A stretch of DNA of 64,000 nt from Paralichthys olivaceus (taxonomy: Eukaryota > Chordata > Actinopteri > Pleuronectiformes > Paralichthyidae), in the NCBI RefSeq assembly GCF_024713975.1, contig NC_091100.1, forward strand, positions 22,457,501 through 22,521,500. Reading direction: 5' to 3'. Of the stretch, positions 1-12,446 are shown piece after piece (the stretch's first letter is position 1; each line of letters opens with the position of its first letter). The notes beneath the pieces are model-generated. The model had not been told where the DNA came from. It searched no databases and was given only the letters and a program-made list of their open reading frames with translations. Made by a program: the position numbers and the translations under genes.

Positions 1-3000
1 GTTCCATCCGAGTGGAGAGTGGAGCGTGAGTCACACAGCCTGTACGCCTGCAAGTCTCTGTGGACAGCTGACTGACTGTGTGTGTGCGTGTGTGTTTGTT
101 TATGTAAGTGTGTGTCTGTGAGACGTAGAAAGGTAGAAACATGGTAAGATGGTAAGATAGGAAAGTGTCCAGGCTCCCACAACAAAGCGTCTGAGGCCCC
201 TCCATACAGGGTGTATGCAAACAGCGCCGTGTCTACTTTCTACCGCTGACCTTTTAGAAGACACACCACTAAGAGTTAATTCAAGGTGCCCTGAGAGGCT
301 GAAACGGGTTCTTTTTCGACAAAGTCTTTTAAACTGCAGGATTGACTCGGTGTGGAGGCTGTTCAGACCTAGCACACGTGCCTCGCCTACATGTGGTCAG
401 CAGTTATCACTGGTCAGCAGTGGATCATTTAAGGTCTCATGAGAGTTTTTATTGCTTTGATAAAACTGTGTCTCTTCCTTTTCTCATAGTGTACGCAGAG
501 GAAAAAGTCAAGATCCCTCTGCTATAAAATAACTCTAAACTGATGCTGAGAACGAGCTACATAGGATCATCTATTTTAAATCTCTACTATTATTATATTA
601 TCAATATTGTTAGTGTCTTTAGTTGATGTAGATTTGTGTCCTAGTAACTCAATACATTCAGTCTTAAAGTGTAATATCAGTGGTGCAAAGTAACTAAATA
701 TATTAACTGAAGTAGAGTACTTGTTCTTTACTTCTACTTACACTCAAATACATTCTAGAGATTCAGATTTAGATTTTATTTACAAAACACAACCTGGTGG
801 ACCATTTTATGAAAACTTGAATTAGAAACTGTAGACTACGTTAAGATGTTTGGTGCCTCTCCACTTCCTGCCATTTTTCAAAAATTAAGCTAAAATGGTT
901 ACAGTCGCCATCTTGGACTTTTTATGTCAATATGAACCAATCCTGTGCAGTAGTGATCGGGGGGGGGCGGGTGTTGAGGTCCCAACGATAGAATGAGGCC
1001 AGTGGGCCAATATGAAAAAAAGCAGTAAAAGCAGTAAAAAGTGGGAAACAGGAGTGGTTCTGTTGTAGTGAAGTAAAATAAAAATGTATGAGTAAGCCAC
1101 TAGCAGGCCACCAAAGAACATGTGTCAGTACTGCTTTTGGCATTAAACTTGTTTTAATGTAACTCTAGATGAAGTTTCGATTTTCTCCTTTTTTCTCATC
1201 CAATGACAACTTTATTCTCACTTCTGGTTTTATCATTTTAATCTTGAAATCTCATTTTTTTAATCTTCAATATGGCCCTGATACAGTTTGTTATTCTTTA
1301 TATCTAGCATATAGTTTACAGTTTATGGGAACATATACGAAGCTTGTAAAATAACAACAATCCACCAGAGACAATTATCATGTTGAAGATATCTGATGTA
1401 TTGATTGATCCACTAATTATCAAATTCACTTAGAGTGATTAAATAAGCTCAGTCTTCATTGATAACCATGTGGTTATTTAGTACCAGCTGCCTGTCATCA
1501 TAAATGTCCTCTGTTTTCCCCACACAGTCGTCTGTAGACTCAGACTCGTCACAGGGTGAGAAAACCTTTTTTAGCTCGCTCAGATCATTGAGGAACTGAG
1601 GACAAATTTAAAAACACGCAAACTTTGTCTCACCCTCCGTGTTTTGACGCACTCAAGAGCAGAAGTTCACTCTGAGCTGATTTATACGTAACAGACCTTA
1701 GTCATGTTGTGTACAGCTCGCCAAAGTCAGAGTGGACATTCTCCAAACACCTGCTCGATGACGCTGCAGAGAGCAGATCATTCGTACACTTAGGAGAAGT
1801 AGATTACTGTATCTTTTAATTAGACACATATGGAGCGCCTTTTAAATATTTCGATCTGCTTCACACTCCAACATCGTACTTATTAGTATTGTGTAGTGTT
1901 TTCAGTTTTAATTATTTAGCAGAAAAAGAAACACAGAACAAGCAAACTTAAAGATGGATTTGACTGATTACTATTATTTTTCCATAGTTATTGCAATAAT
2001 ATAGTTATTGCAAAATATTTTGCCCACTATCACATAGTAAAAATCAGATACCGGGACAGCTCGAATACTGACCCAGACTGTTTTGTAGAAATGGATAGGA
2101 TGTAAACAAAAAACACACACATTTGACCAATCACAAGTCAGTGTCAGCTGTCGATCCTGACATTTCATCCCATCTTTATAGAAAATATCTAATTAAAACC
2201 GACAGAAACTGTTGACTTTTTAGTTTGGTCCATGTCCTTTCCATAAACACAGAGGAAGGGGGGTTTATTTACTCTACTGCAGCAAGCCACTAGGGGGCAA
2301 TTAAGACACTTTGGCTTCACTTTAGGGGTACAGTCACGTCATCCATCTTTACGCCCAGTCTATGATCTTCACTCTGGTCTTTTCTGTAAGTCCTGGCAAC
2401 TTAAACCCTGGAAACTTCATGAGTGGTTGTTGACTTTCATAACCAATGGATAAATAAAAAAACAATGATTGTCTTTCATTCTTTAGTCCATGTAAAAACT
2501 GACAGCTGTCTGTAGTGGACTGTTGTATTCTAAAAACAACGTGTCATTTTTCTTTTTTGATTTGGGGGAATATTAAATGTTTTAATCACTCTTAGATGTA
2601 TTTCAATGAAAGTTTTGAAGCAAGAAATTCTGGAAATGCTGAAGTGAGCTCCAGCACCTGGAAATGTAGGGAAGTAATCTCTCTTTTGTCTGATGTCCCC
2701 TGTCAGCAGTCTGTTTCCTGTTCAGACTGATCTGAGATGACAATATGAAACATTTTTGCTCACTCATGTGACCTCTTCCCCCCTCGTGTGTCCAGCTGGG
2801 TGGGCTTCGAGCACCACAACTTCCAGGGCCAGCAGTTTGTCCTGGAGAGAGGCGAGTACCCCAGCTGGGACGCCTTCAGCGGCTCCCTCTCCTATCACAC
2901 AGAGCGCCTCATCTCCCTTCGCCCCATCTACTGTGCCGTGAGTACCTGCGGGGGAGGGCCGGGCTGCAGTGAGCCAGAGGAAGAGATGAGTGGGAGTGAA

Positions 3001-3841
3001 AGAGCAGGAGAGAGGGTGAATGGAGATGGCAGTGATGACAGAGTGACAGAAGGAGCGAGTGGTCACAAGAGTGAGCCACACTGTGAGCGAGTTCAAAAAT
3101 AGAAATGAGACAAGTCAGTGGCGAATGTACGTCCGTCTGACAGGACCTGATGCTAAAATTAACACCAATTCTCTGTTCCGCCCCTCCACAGTCACATCAG
3201 AGCAGCCGCATGAGGATCTTTGAGATGGAGAACTTCAACGGCCGCAGCACCGAGCTGTGCGACGACTACCCCTCCCTGCAGGCCATGGGCTGGCTCACCC
3301 CTGAGGTGGGCTCTATGCATGTGCAGTGTGGAGCGTAAGTCACTGATCCTGACACGTACTAGTTCATGTTGACCAATGGTGTTTGATTGTAAAAGAAAAA
3401 TCTGATGAGAGAAAAAATAAGTAGAGAAGTGAGTGGGAGGCTAATAAGCAAAGGTAGTTAGATCCAATGGTTGAGGTGAAAGTACCTGTATGTTCTTATG
3501 TGGTCATATCCCCTTTGATTAGAGGGTTTTAACTTTTTCAAACAAATATAAATGTTATTACGTAGTGACATCCTAAACTTAAAGGTAGTGTGGAGAATTT
3601 TGTGATATCTAGTGTTGAAATTGAACAACTCGTGACAATTAAACCCAGCTCCTCTCACTTACTGTACGTCCTCCTGCCTCTGTCTGTTTACAGCTTTGTG
3701 TGCTATGAGTACCCGGGCTACAGAGGCCAGCAGTACATCATGGAGTGTGAGAGACACAGTGGAGACTACCAGCACTGGAGGAACTGGGGCTCCCACTGCC
3801 AGACTCCCAAGATCCAGTCCATCAGACGCATCAGGCACTGA
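1..3841 (+). CDS. beta-A-type crystallin (cryba1-like), 3' part, 5' end outside window
   Basis: Four exons are visible: <1-25, 2796-2937, 3192-3334 and 3694-3841 (TGA 3839-3841). The first holds only the tail (SIRVESGA) of the first Greek-key exon, then donor gtgagt. The next three each encode one Greek-key motif, which is the family's exon-per-motif layout. Phases close at every junction. Diagnostic stretches are [41 protein letters not shown] and the C-terminal IQSIRRIRH. These fit CRYBA1/A3 best and CRYBA4 next. Beta-crystallins are structural lens proteins that oligomerise to give refractive index and transparency. Intron 1 (26-2795) is unusually long; the other two are short. The residues where cryba1 usually has NHKES read SHQSS, so this looks like a divergent teleost paralogue (cryba1l type). 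I did not settle which paralogue. The 5' exons and promoter are off-window. Confidence 0.9.
26..2795 (+). other. Long intron of the crystallin gene
   Basis: This is intronic sequence between donor gtgagt at 26 and the acceptor ending at 2795. Short ORFs on both strands have no recognisable protein features. Around 670-745 there is a degraded copy of a common teleost dispersed repeat rich in AGTAACTAAATA and GTACTTGTTCTTTACT type runs. There is a G-run at 960-967. A small direct repeat of atagttattgcaa occurs near 1985-2015. No second gene is supported. Confidence 0.6.
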
Positions 3842-4041
3842 GAGGGAAACACATGCGCACCGGACGCAGCAGCAGAGGCTGGGCTCAGGCTATCACCTGG
3901 GCCCCTGCTTTGGATATGAGTCCAAAAGGCAACTGAGCTGAGGGCTTCTTTAAGACAATGCACACCATTGGTGATGTAGCAGCTACCTCTTTATTCTCGC
4001 TTAGATTCCTATTTCTTCTAATACTCATTTTGTTTTAGTGA

Positions 4042-4047
4042 AATAAA
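4042..4047 (+). terminator. poly(A) signal AATAAA of the beta-crystallin gene
   Basis: AATAAA lies about 200 nt after the crystallin stop codon on the same strand. It is the first canonical signal there, giving a 3' UTR of roughly 220 nt. Assigned by position only. Confidence 0.65.
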
Positions 4048-4145
4048 GTTCAGATTCAGAGCAAGAGAAGTCCTGTAATTCCTGTGTGCTTGGAAATACT
4101 CAGAGATGACAACAGTGGTGATCAACAGCGCTGATGGGAATTAGT

Positions 4146-5303
4146 CTGGAAACTACTTTATTTACACTGTATCAGAACACCTCATGTGTACAAATGTACT
4201 GTGTGTATTATGTGCAAGGTACAATTTTGTGGCACAGGCACAAGTTGTTTCTTTCTTGGTAAAACTTCACTCTTTTACTTTTTACCCTTAAGGAAGCATC
4301 TAAGAACCCATGCTGTTGTGGAAACCAGCACAATCATGTAAAATGATTTTGAAGCAACACACACACAACACAAAGGGACTAATTATAATGCTATTTAGTT
4401 TTTAGCACTTTGTTTGATTAGAACTAGAACCTTCATTACACAACAGCTTATATGTAAAGTTAGTGCATCTGTAATTAACACCAGAACAAGCTAGTTATGT
4501 AAATATAGTCTTTGGTAATTATATGTTCATCTCACCTTAAGCAACTGTTAATCTTAAACCTGTATTTGTGCTCTTACATGAGTAAAACACATGGGAAGTG
4601 TTTTCTGTAGTTCGTCTGTGAGTGGACATCGACATGACAGATCAGTTAAGAAGTAAAGATAACAACAGAACCACAGACAGTGATGAATAGATCACAATAT
4701 CATACAGGCCTGTCCTCTGTGAGGAACATTTTATTCTTTGATTATATTAATGCTGCCTCTGATGATATGGTGTGTGTGGAAACTATTATATTCACACTGT
4801 ATCAGAACACGTCATGTGTGCAAATGTATTATTTGCAAAGTACAGATTTGAGGCACAGTGTTCAGAGTGTTTCCCCCTAAACCTCTTGATCATTGATGAA
4901 GTATCTCAGAATTTATGCAATAAGTTACACCAGCATACTGATGTAATAGTTAAATTGTAAGACACTACAATTATGCATTTAAACCTTATATTAAATGAAT
5001 GCAACAGAAGAAAGTGATGCAGGTTATGTGATTGTATTTCTTTTTTAAAGTATATTTTTTGGGCTTTTTTATGCCTTTGAGGGGGAAAGACATGCAGTTA
5101 AGGGCCTGCTGATGCAGGATTCGAGCTGGGGCCCACTGCAGCGAGGACTGTAGCCTCTGCACATGGGGTGCTGGCACAACCCACTACGCTACCCAGCACC
5201 CGGTGATTGTATTTCTAACTTTCTTTTTACGTTTATGCTGTTCTTTACAGTATTTGTACTCTTATGGGAGTAAAATACATGAAAAGTTTTCGTTGATGTA
5301 ATC
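4146..5303. repeat. Diverged local direct duplication, second copy interrupted by a SINE
   Basis: Segment 4146-4615 recurs in diverged form at 4781-5303. Shared blocks include CACTGTATCAGAACAC (4168 region and 4796 region), CATGTGT.CAAATGTA just after, GTGGCACAG versus GAGGCACAG, and ACTCTTA..GAGTAAAA.ACATG (near 4570 and 5260). The order of blocks is kept, so this is a tandem segmental duplication, not chance similarity. The second copy is lengthened by the SINE at 5042-5202. Confidence 0.7.
5042..5202 (-). mobile_element. tRNA-derived SINE with 14-bp target-site duplications
   Basis: Read on the minus strand, the element opens with a tRNA-like head: GGGTGCTGGGTAGCGTAGTG carries the pol III A-box-like sequence, and GCTCGAATCC further on is the B-box-like sequence. 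It ends in an A-rich tail. The flanks are perfect 14-bp direct repeats, gtgattgtatttct at 5028-5041 and 5203-5216, which is the mark of target-primed reverse transcription. It is a non-autonomous retroposon of about 160 bp sitting between two convergent genes. The family name was not determined. Confidence 0.85.
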
Positions 5304-5599
5304 TACATTTATAAATGTCATAACAACTGTAATGAAACATTTAGTTGTGCTATTCTTTGCACTGGTCATACATCCAAGTTTCCATGGCGATAAGTGTTCG
5401 GTAGTTGCCACGGTCTTTATATAAAGTTGGTGACTTCAATAAGCGCCACCCACCAGTAGAGAGAAACCGTCACAGTCAGCAGCAGTTGTTTTAACACAAT
5501 GTTTAGTTGGTTCAAGTGAACACAGCGACACAGTAACAAATCATCACATATAAAAGAATAATCTATGCAACATCACGTACCTTTGGCTTTTACAGTTCA

Positions 5600-6852
5600 T
5601 AAAAAATCACTTTTTATTTAAATTACAAAACGAAATGTTTAGGATCCACTATAGAATGTGGATTCTATTTATTCCTCCTACAGCTGGTCTCCTTAAACAT
5701 TCGTACTTTCATTCCTTGATCAGAATGAACTAAAAGTAAACTTAGTTCAACTTTAATTATAGGACCTACAAAAATATATGAAATGACAGATCCTCAGTGT
5801 GAATGCACAACAGCTTTCAGTACTGAAAATAAAAAGCCAGGTAAGTTATTTTCATGAGCATGGTGTAACTTCAGAAAATATTTAAAAAAAAGAAAATGTA
5901 TAACAATTAAATGCCAGGAAATACAGTAGCAACTATACAATAAAGTAGAAATTTCATTATTATACTGGCAGTGCAGTGATAGCATTTTAATTCTCCTTCC
6001 CCCAAACACTACCGTCAATAGTAGGTACCCCCCTAACATTTTGATTTGTCATTGTAGTAAAGCATCTGAGTTACCAATAACAATGACACCATGTTATCCA
6101 ATAGTCATAGTCCGGACAAATAAAGTTGTCTTTATATAACAAAAAAACTGATGACAACTGAAGGCTGCTACAGTTTCTTTTTTCATTTATGGAATGAGAG
6201 GGTGAGGTTAGGGGGGTTCAGCTGCAACATGCAATTTCAACACTAGATATGACTAAATTCTACAAACTGTACCTTTAAGCCTTAATTTAACATAGATTTT
6301 ACAATGCAAGTACATGTATTTGTAAGTACATGTGGATATCCTGATGTGTTTCAACACATGATCTGCGTTGAGTTGTACCAAGTGCCTCATGTTTTTAAGC
6401 CAAACTGACTTTTTCCCAAAAGAAATACCTAAAAAACAAATGTCATTCCCATGAGCCTTAGCTGTACTTTCTGTTGAGTACTAACTTGGAAAATGTTTGC
6501 ATGCTAAAAATGCAAACCTGACATGATAAACAGAAAGATACAAAACTTCTATAACTGAACGCAGCCTCCCATTCAGTATTTCTTTCGACTGCCTTTATGA
6601 AAAAATGCTGTTACATAGCATTATGGTCCTTCCACTTTCTCTACCTTTTCATCTGGATGACACTTGATTTGAGCATTTTGATTAAAACAACTGCTAGAAA
6701 TACACAATTCTGTTTGTTGTAGGATGAAGAGGAAATATCTGTAAAAATATGAATAGAATCATGGACACAACATGATCCAGAGCATCAGAATCTCTCCTCC
6801 TCTTCTGTACCTCAACCATCTGTCCACCATCTCACCTCCTTTTTCCTTTCTC
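5600..6852 (-). other. Probable 3' UTR of unc93b1
   Basis: No coding potential is visible. Going downstream from the unc93b1 stop on the minus strand, the first AATAAA complements (tttatt) are at 5668-5673 and 5613-5618, which would give a 3' UTR of about 1.2 kb. The extent is inferred from signals only. Confidence 0.45.
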
Positions 6853-7666
6853 TCAACCTCCCTCACGCTCTTCCCTCTCTCCCCCCTTGACATTGGCGTC
6901 CTCCCGTTGGTGACCCGCCGCTCCTCTCCTCCTGGCTACGGGTGAGTCAGCTCCGTGGGCCCCTCCATCCTGGCCCCTTACCTCCCTGTCCTCTGCTCCC
7001 ATCTCTTCCAAAACATGCTCTTCGTCCCTGTTCTCCTCATTATCCTCCTCACTTCTCTCCGAGTCTGACTCATCCGAGTTGTCCTCTTCCAGGTAGCGGT
7101 AGCCTTTGACCTGCGGAGACAAATGTTAAATGGTAGATGTTGAGTCACTCTGAAGAAGAAGAATTGTTTTACAGTCAGCTCAGACGATAATGAGACTTTT
7201 CTACTACCAGAGAAATCACTGCTTGCAGGAGTTCAGATCGCGCTACAAAATTGATCCGTACAGATTTTTTTTCTCCATGACACAGAGAGAATAATGTGTT
7301 TACATGCTGAGTGTAAAAACAGCAAACTCTCTTAGCTGAATGAAAAACAAAGAACAACTCATAAATATGTGATTTGCAGTCAGATGCAGTCTGTCAGATT
7401 TACATCAGTTTCTGGACAGACTGTCAAAGCTTTAAATACAGAAAAAGATCATAATAATATCTGTATTTATATAGCACTTCTCAAAACAAAGTTATAAGTG
7501 CTTCAAATATGAAAAACACACAAGTATATAAAACAATTAAACTACAGAGAATGCAGTACATTAAAGGACCTTTTTAACACCACTTGTTCCTTTCATCTTG
7601 GTTACTATCAAATTGGTCTGTTAAGTCATGAAAAACACTAATCAACCCAAACATTTTCAATGTTTT

Positions 7667-7706
<40 letters not shown>

Positions 7707-10098
7707 TGCCTACAACATATTGTTTAGCTTATGTCAAGTGGCCTTATTTTGAAAGTGATATTACACTGATATCTCCTGATATATCAAATATTTACTACTT
7801 TTCTATACATACAGTAAATCGCAATGAAAACACGTGAAGTTCCCATTATTTATAGATGTAATAGTGAATGAATTCCAATATAAAACTAAAGGCTGCTCAC
7901 TCATTCTCAAGAACATGAAATACCATGTAATAAAATAGAAGTGCAGACTGATTCATGGTGCTTCTTCTATATCAAAACAACAGCAATATTCATTAATTCT
8001 TTTTTCTGTTGTTATTTCATGGTTATTCTCATGATTTTATACAAAGTGGTATCAGTTGCCAAACTGGCTGCGTGAGAGGTAACATTCTGCTTTTCAGTTG
8101 ACTGAATCCATTCATTTGCTTTTTTATTGTAATATTTGCAGGACCAGAAGATGCACGGCTTCATTCTGTTGAGTAAATAGACCTACTTTTATTCGAGGAA
8201 TTACAGTTCGTAATACCAGAGACCTCATGTCGTAGCAGACACGCAGCCTGTGTGACCAGCAAATGCACACGAGAGGCAGGAGATCATCAAGTCAATGTCA
8301 AGCGCTGCGCACATACTGTAGCTGGCCTGAATGGCAACTCTTAACTTAACTTAATTTTTTTTAATTGATGTCATTTCTTTCTGCGCTGAGTAATTGGCTG
8401 ACAAAATAAATCTGATAAAGTGGAATTATCCCGATTAACTCTGGAAAGACTGTGACTGGTTACCTTGTGCCGTGGCCGAGGGATACGAGGCAGTCTGGGG
8501 CGCATATCCTTGGCCAGCCGACGCTCCATCACCCAGTAACAGTAACAGGCCAACAGTAGAGTGACCAAAAGGATGGAGAGTTTGGCCTGAGGGGTGGAGA
8601 CAAAATACAAGTAATAAAAAAAATAGGAACATCTGGAACATGTCAGAAATGCACACTTAACGCTGTCAAACACAGACAGTCCCATACTGTACCCTCATAG
8701 GCAGGTGGGACCAGAGGTAGACTATGAAGATGGCGATGGCCTGGCACCAGTGATAGATGGTGTAAACAAAATCCAGACGTTCTTTTTCCTCAGCATACAG
8801 CATACTGAGCAGAGCTGACAGACAGAGCACCACACACAAATTCATACTGACACGTGTGTGAACAAAGTTATTGCACAGTACGTACAGACACCCCAACCAC
8901 CAGCCATTACTCACTGCTGAGGCCCGTCTTGTTCAGTGCGGTGCCGAGACCCCACAGCACAATGATCACTAGCAGAGGGCCCAGATACTGTTCGTATGAC
9001 TCGCCCTGCTTGCGCTGTAGGGAGAACACCATGAGAGCCACCAGCAATACAAAGTGCACAAAGGCGCCACTCATCAAACACACCCAGCGCGGGAGGCGTA
9101 GGGTGCAGAGGGAGAGGGAGGAGAAGATGGAGCAGGAGAAGCCGTAGACGACAATCAAGAGCCACAGCTTTTTCAGGCCCAAAATACAGACACCATAGGT
9201 CTGTGGAGGGAGGGAGAGAAAGAACGAAAGAGATTAGTTACGCTGCTATTAGTTCAACAAACTCTGCTGACAGAAACAGTACCAGAGAGATTCCGCTGAT
9301 GGCAAACAGCACTTCAAAGCCACTATAGACAAAGAAGGGGCAGAGCAGTCGCAGGCGGTAGTCCCTCATGTGTTTGAATGGCAGCTGGAAGATGTTTCCC
9401 CAGCCGATGCTCCGCAGGTCAATCTCTTCTGTCGGCCTGTAGGCGGCGCCACACAGGACAAGGAACTGTGGGTAGCAGCAAACAGCAATCAGGACTGACA
9501 ATTTTGTTCTATACATGCTTTCCTCCAGTATAAATAATAAGGCAGATCTTTCTGGCCAATCATAGGACAGGAATGGCCCTTTAAAAAGCACAGAACAGCC
9601 CCTGCAACACTCTTCATTGTGCATAAGTGTAGATCTGTGTGAGTCTTTGTGTGTTCACCCTGCGACAGACTCGACCGATGCATACCGGAGCTGTTGTACG
9701 TAAAATATATTGGTAATGTACATAGTTCAGAGGTAAGAAGTCTTATTTCACTGTATTTACAAAGATCTAACAAAGAGCAAACATGTTTAATTTGTTCTTA
9801 AATGCAGAGGGTATAAAACCACAAAGTAGGACTTTTGTTCTAAAGACTTTTTGGAAATGTTTCCTAGTGCAAAACGGTTTCCTGAGAATTACGCCTCCAG
9901 GCGATGTGGGTCTTTTTACGAAAGCGGCATGTGTCACTATGTGTGTGTGAGTGTCTCTATTTAATTATTTTTTATTTCTTTCTAAATGCTTGTTTTGTAG
10001 CGTCTTTTGTTGCCGTTACAATTTGTCCTGGTGCCATTTATATCTCACATTAAGTACTTTGAATCGGCTTGCTGAAGTGCCAAACAGATAAACTTGTG

Positions 10099-10148
<50 letters not shown>

Positions 10149-12408
10149 CTTATACAGATTTCTTTGTGAAGAACGGACGGTCCTCACTTTTTGACCTACT
10201 TTCAAAAGGGTGTTAGAGGGTTAAGAGTTGCTTTTAGAGTAAGGCTTAGAATCAGGTTAAGCATTTGGTTTTGATTGTGAAGGTCAGTGTAAAGGGCAAG
10301 GCAATGCATTACTAAGATAGAAGTACAAAGTTGTGTGTGTGTGTTTGTTTCTTTGTGTGTGTGTGTGTGTGTGGTCCTACAATGATCATGGCTACGAAGG
10401 CAAAGCCCATGAGGACACTCTCCACCTCAATGAGCAGCATGGAGCGAGGCAGTGTTCTCAGCACGGTGGTGTTGAAGCCAGGGACCAGTCCACTGACAAC
10501 TGCACCTGATAGAGGAGGAGGAGAATTCACACATTAGAGGAGGTGATGAGAAGATGTGTCAGTTTTCCACATGTGTTTCCTGCAGGATTTTTCATCATGA
10601 AAACATAACCTCCCTGGCAGAAGTAATAAAAAGCACAATTTCTTAATTCATTGCACTCATGGGCTTTGCTGCCACAGTCTCACTTGGTCTAATATGAACA
10701 GAAGCATACTTTGGATAATGTTTTCTAATGTTAGCAAACCTTATACAGATATTACTGCAGAACTGATATCAGACAGTAGTGAATTTCTCTCAATTGATGA
10801 CGATGCTACTAGTTCCACTATTACACCATTTTTTAGCATCTGCATCATGTCTTGATTGTCAGCTGCTGCAAAGTCAGTTACACAATCTCCCTTTAACTTT
10901 CAATGAATTATCTCATTGGATAGAAATGAGTGACTCCTCATACATAATTGTCCTATGGTCATTTGTAAGTTATCATTCATCGGAGGAGGAGTTACATGTG
11001 TCTTTACCACAGTATTTGACATTCCAGAGAACGTGCTTGTTATCTTGCAAGTAGTCGTGGAGGACCAGACGCATGGGGAACTCCGCAAAGACAAAACTCA
11101 ACTGTTGAGGAAGAGAGAAGACAGGGATCAGTGGTTTATCTTTTCTCTGAAGTAGCACACAAGAACTTTTCTGATGTTAAGGACAACACAGCATTAAAGA
11201 AGAAAACGTGGCCGAGGACTCACGTGGAAGATGATGTGGAAGATTGTCTGGAAGATAATGATGTAGCGATGGCACACTCCTTTAGGAAGTTTCTTCTGCT
11301 CCTGCACATGCTCTTCCTTGTAGTTGACGTACTCGTAGTACTGCTGCGCCATCCTGCATGTGTTTGATAAGACAAGCGAACAGCAAATACAGATATGTCT
11401 ATTTTAAAAAACACACTTAAGGTACAATCAGTATGTGTCCGGAATTTTTTCAGTAAACAGTAAAAACTCTGGATAATGTCCGAATGAGCCCATGTGAGAA
11501 AACAACAGCAGAATATCCTGTGGATTCACTGTGAGCAAGTTAGTACAATAATAACATTTTGTAAAGTGACAGACGTAAAACTGAAAAAATTAAAACTAGT
11601 ACATTTATCTCAGGATGGAAAAGCCTTACATGGAGGATATGTGGTGTTAAGGGCAGTGTCAATATGCTGTGAACAAAAACTCAGGGAAGTGATTCTCTAA
11701 CCTGAACAATCTGGAGATTTCTGTCGATGTGAACGCGTCTGAGCACCTGCTGCGTTATTCATGTGTGAAAGGAAAACTTCCAGAGAAGATTCTCCTGAGT
11801 TCATGTCAGAAAACTGCTTAATGTGCCTTACGTTCCCTTTTTCTGTTACTTTACGAATTCAACTTTAAAGAACTGCTACTCTTGTCTTGTCTTGCAAAAA
11901 AATCATCTGCTGGCTAAAATTTCTAAATCCTCATAAATCCAGAGCTGGTCATGTGACCAGAAGAAGAAGCCATTGGTTTTGTTTGATTGCAGATTTTTAG
12001 GTTTAGTGTTCGAGTGAGAAACAGTTGAGTTGGTGAAGATGTGTGGTTGTGGTGCAGTGAAGGTAAGAGCAGCGACCCGAGACAGCTCATCTATACCATT
12101 GAGATCCCAGCCACCATTGCTGCTCTGACGGGACGAGGGCCAGACCTCAGCAGCTCATGAAACGTCTTCACCCACCCACCCACCTGCATCATGTTTCTCA
12201 CCTGGTGATGTAATTTCCCAAGGAGGCCCAGAGTGGCACTATGGCCACGCCAATTGCCACGGCTGATGGAACCAAGGTGTAGTAACGCTCCCAGTAATTG
12301 GTTGAGACAAAGAGGGCGTAGATTCCTGAAGCCAGGAACATCATCCACTTAGTACCTAGAAACCTGAAAGAGGTATAAACAGAGTGTATAGAGGCAGAAC
12401 AAGGACAT

Positions 12409-12446
<38 letters not shown>

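Noticed and set aside
215-527. Short ORFs just after the first crystallin exon
   Set aside because: They lie wholly in the first intron, lack family features and have no splice partners.
2764-3096. Minus-strand ORF of 110 codons over the crystallin exon
   Set aside because: It is the antisense shadow of a confidently assigned exon.
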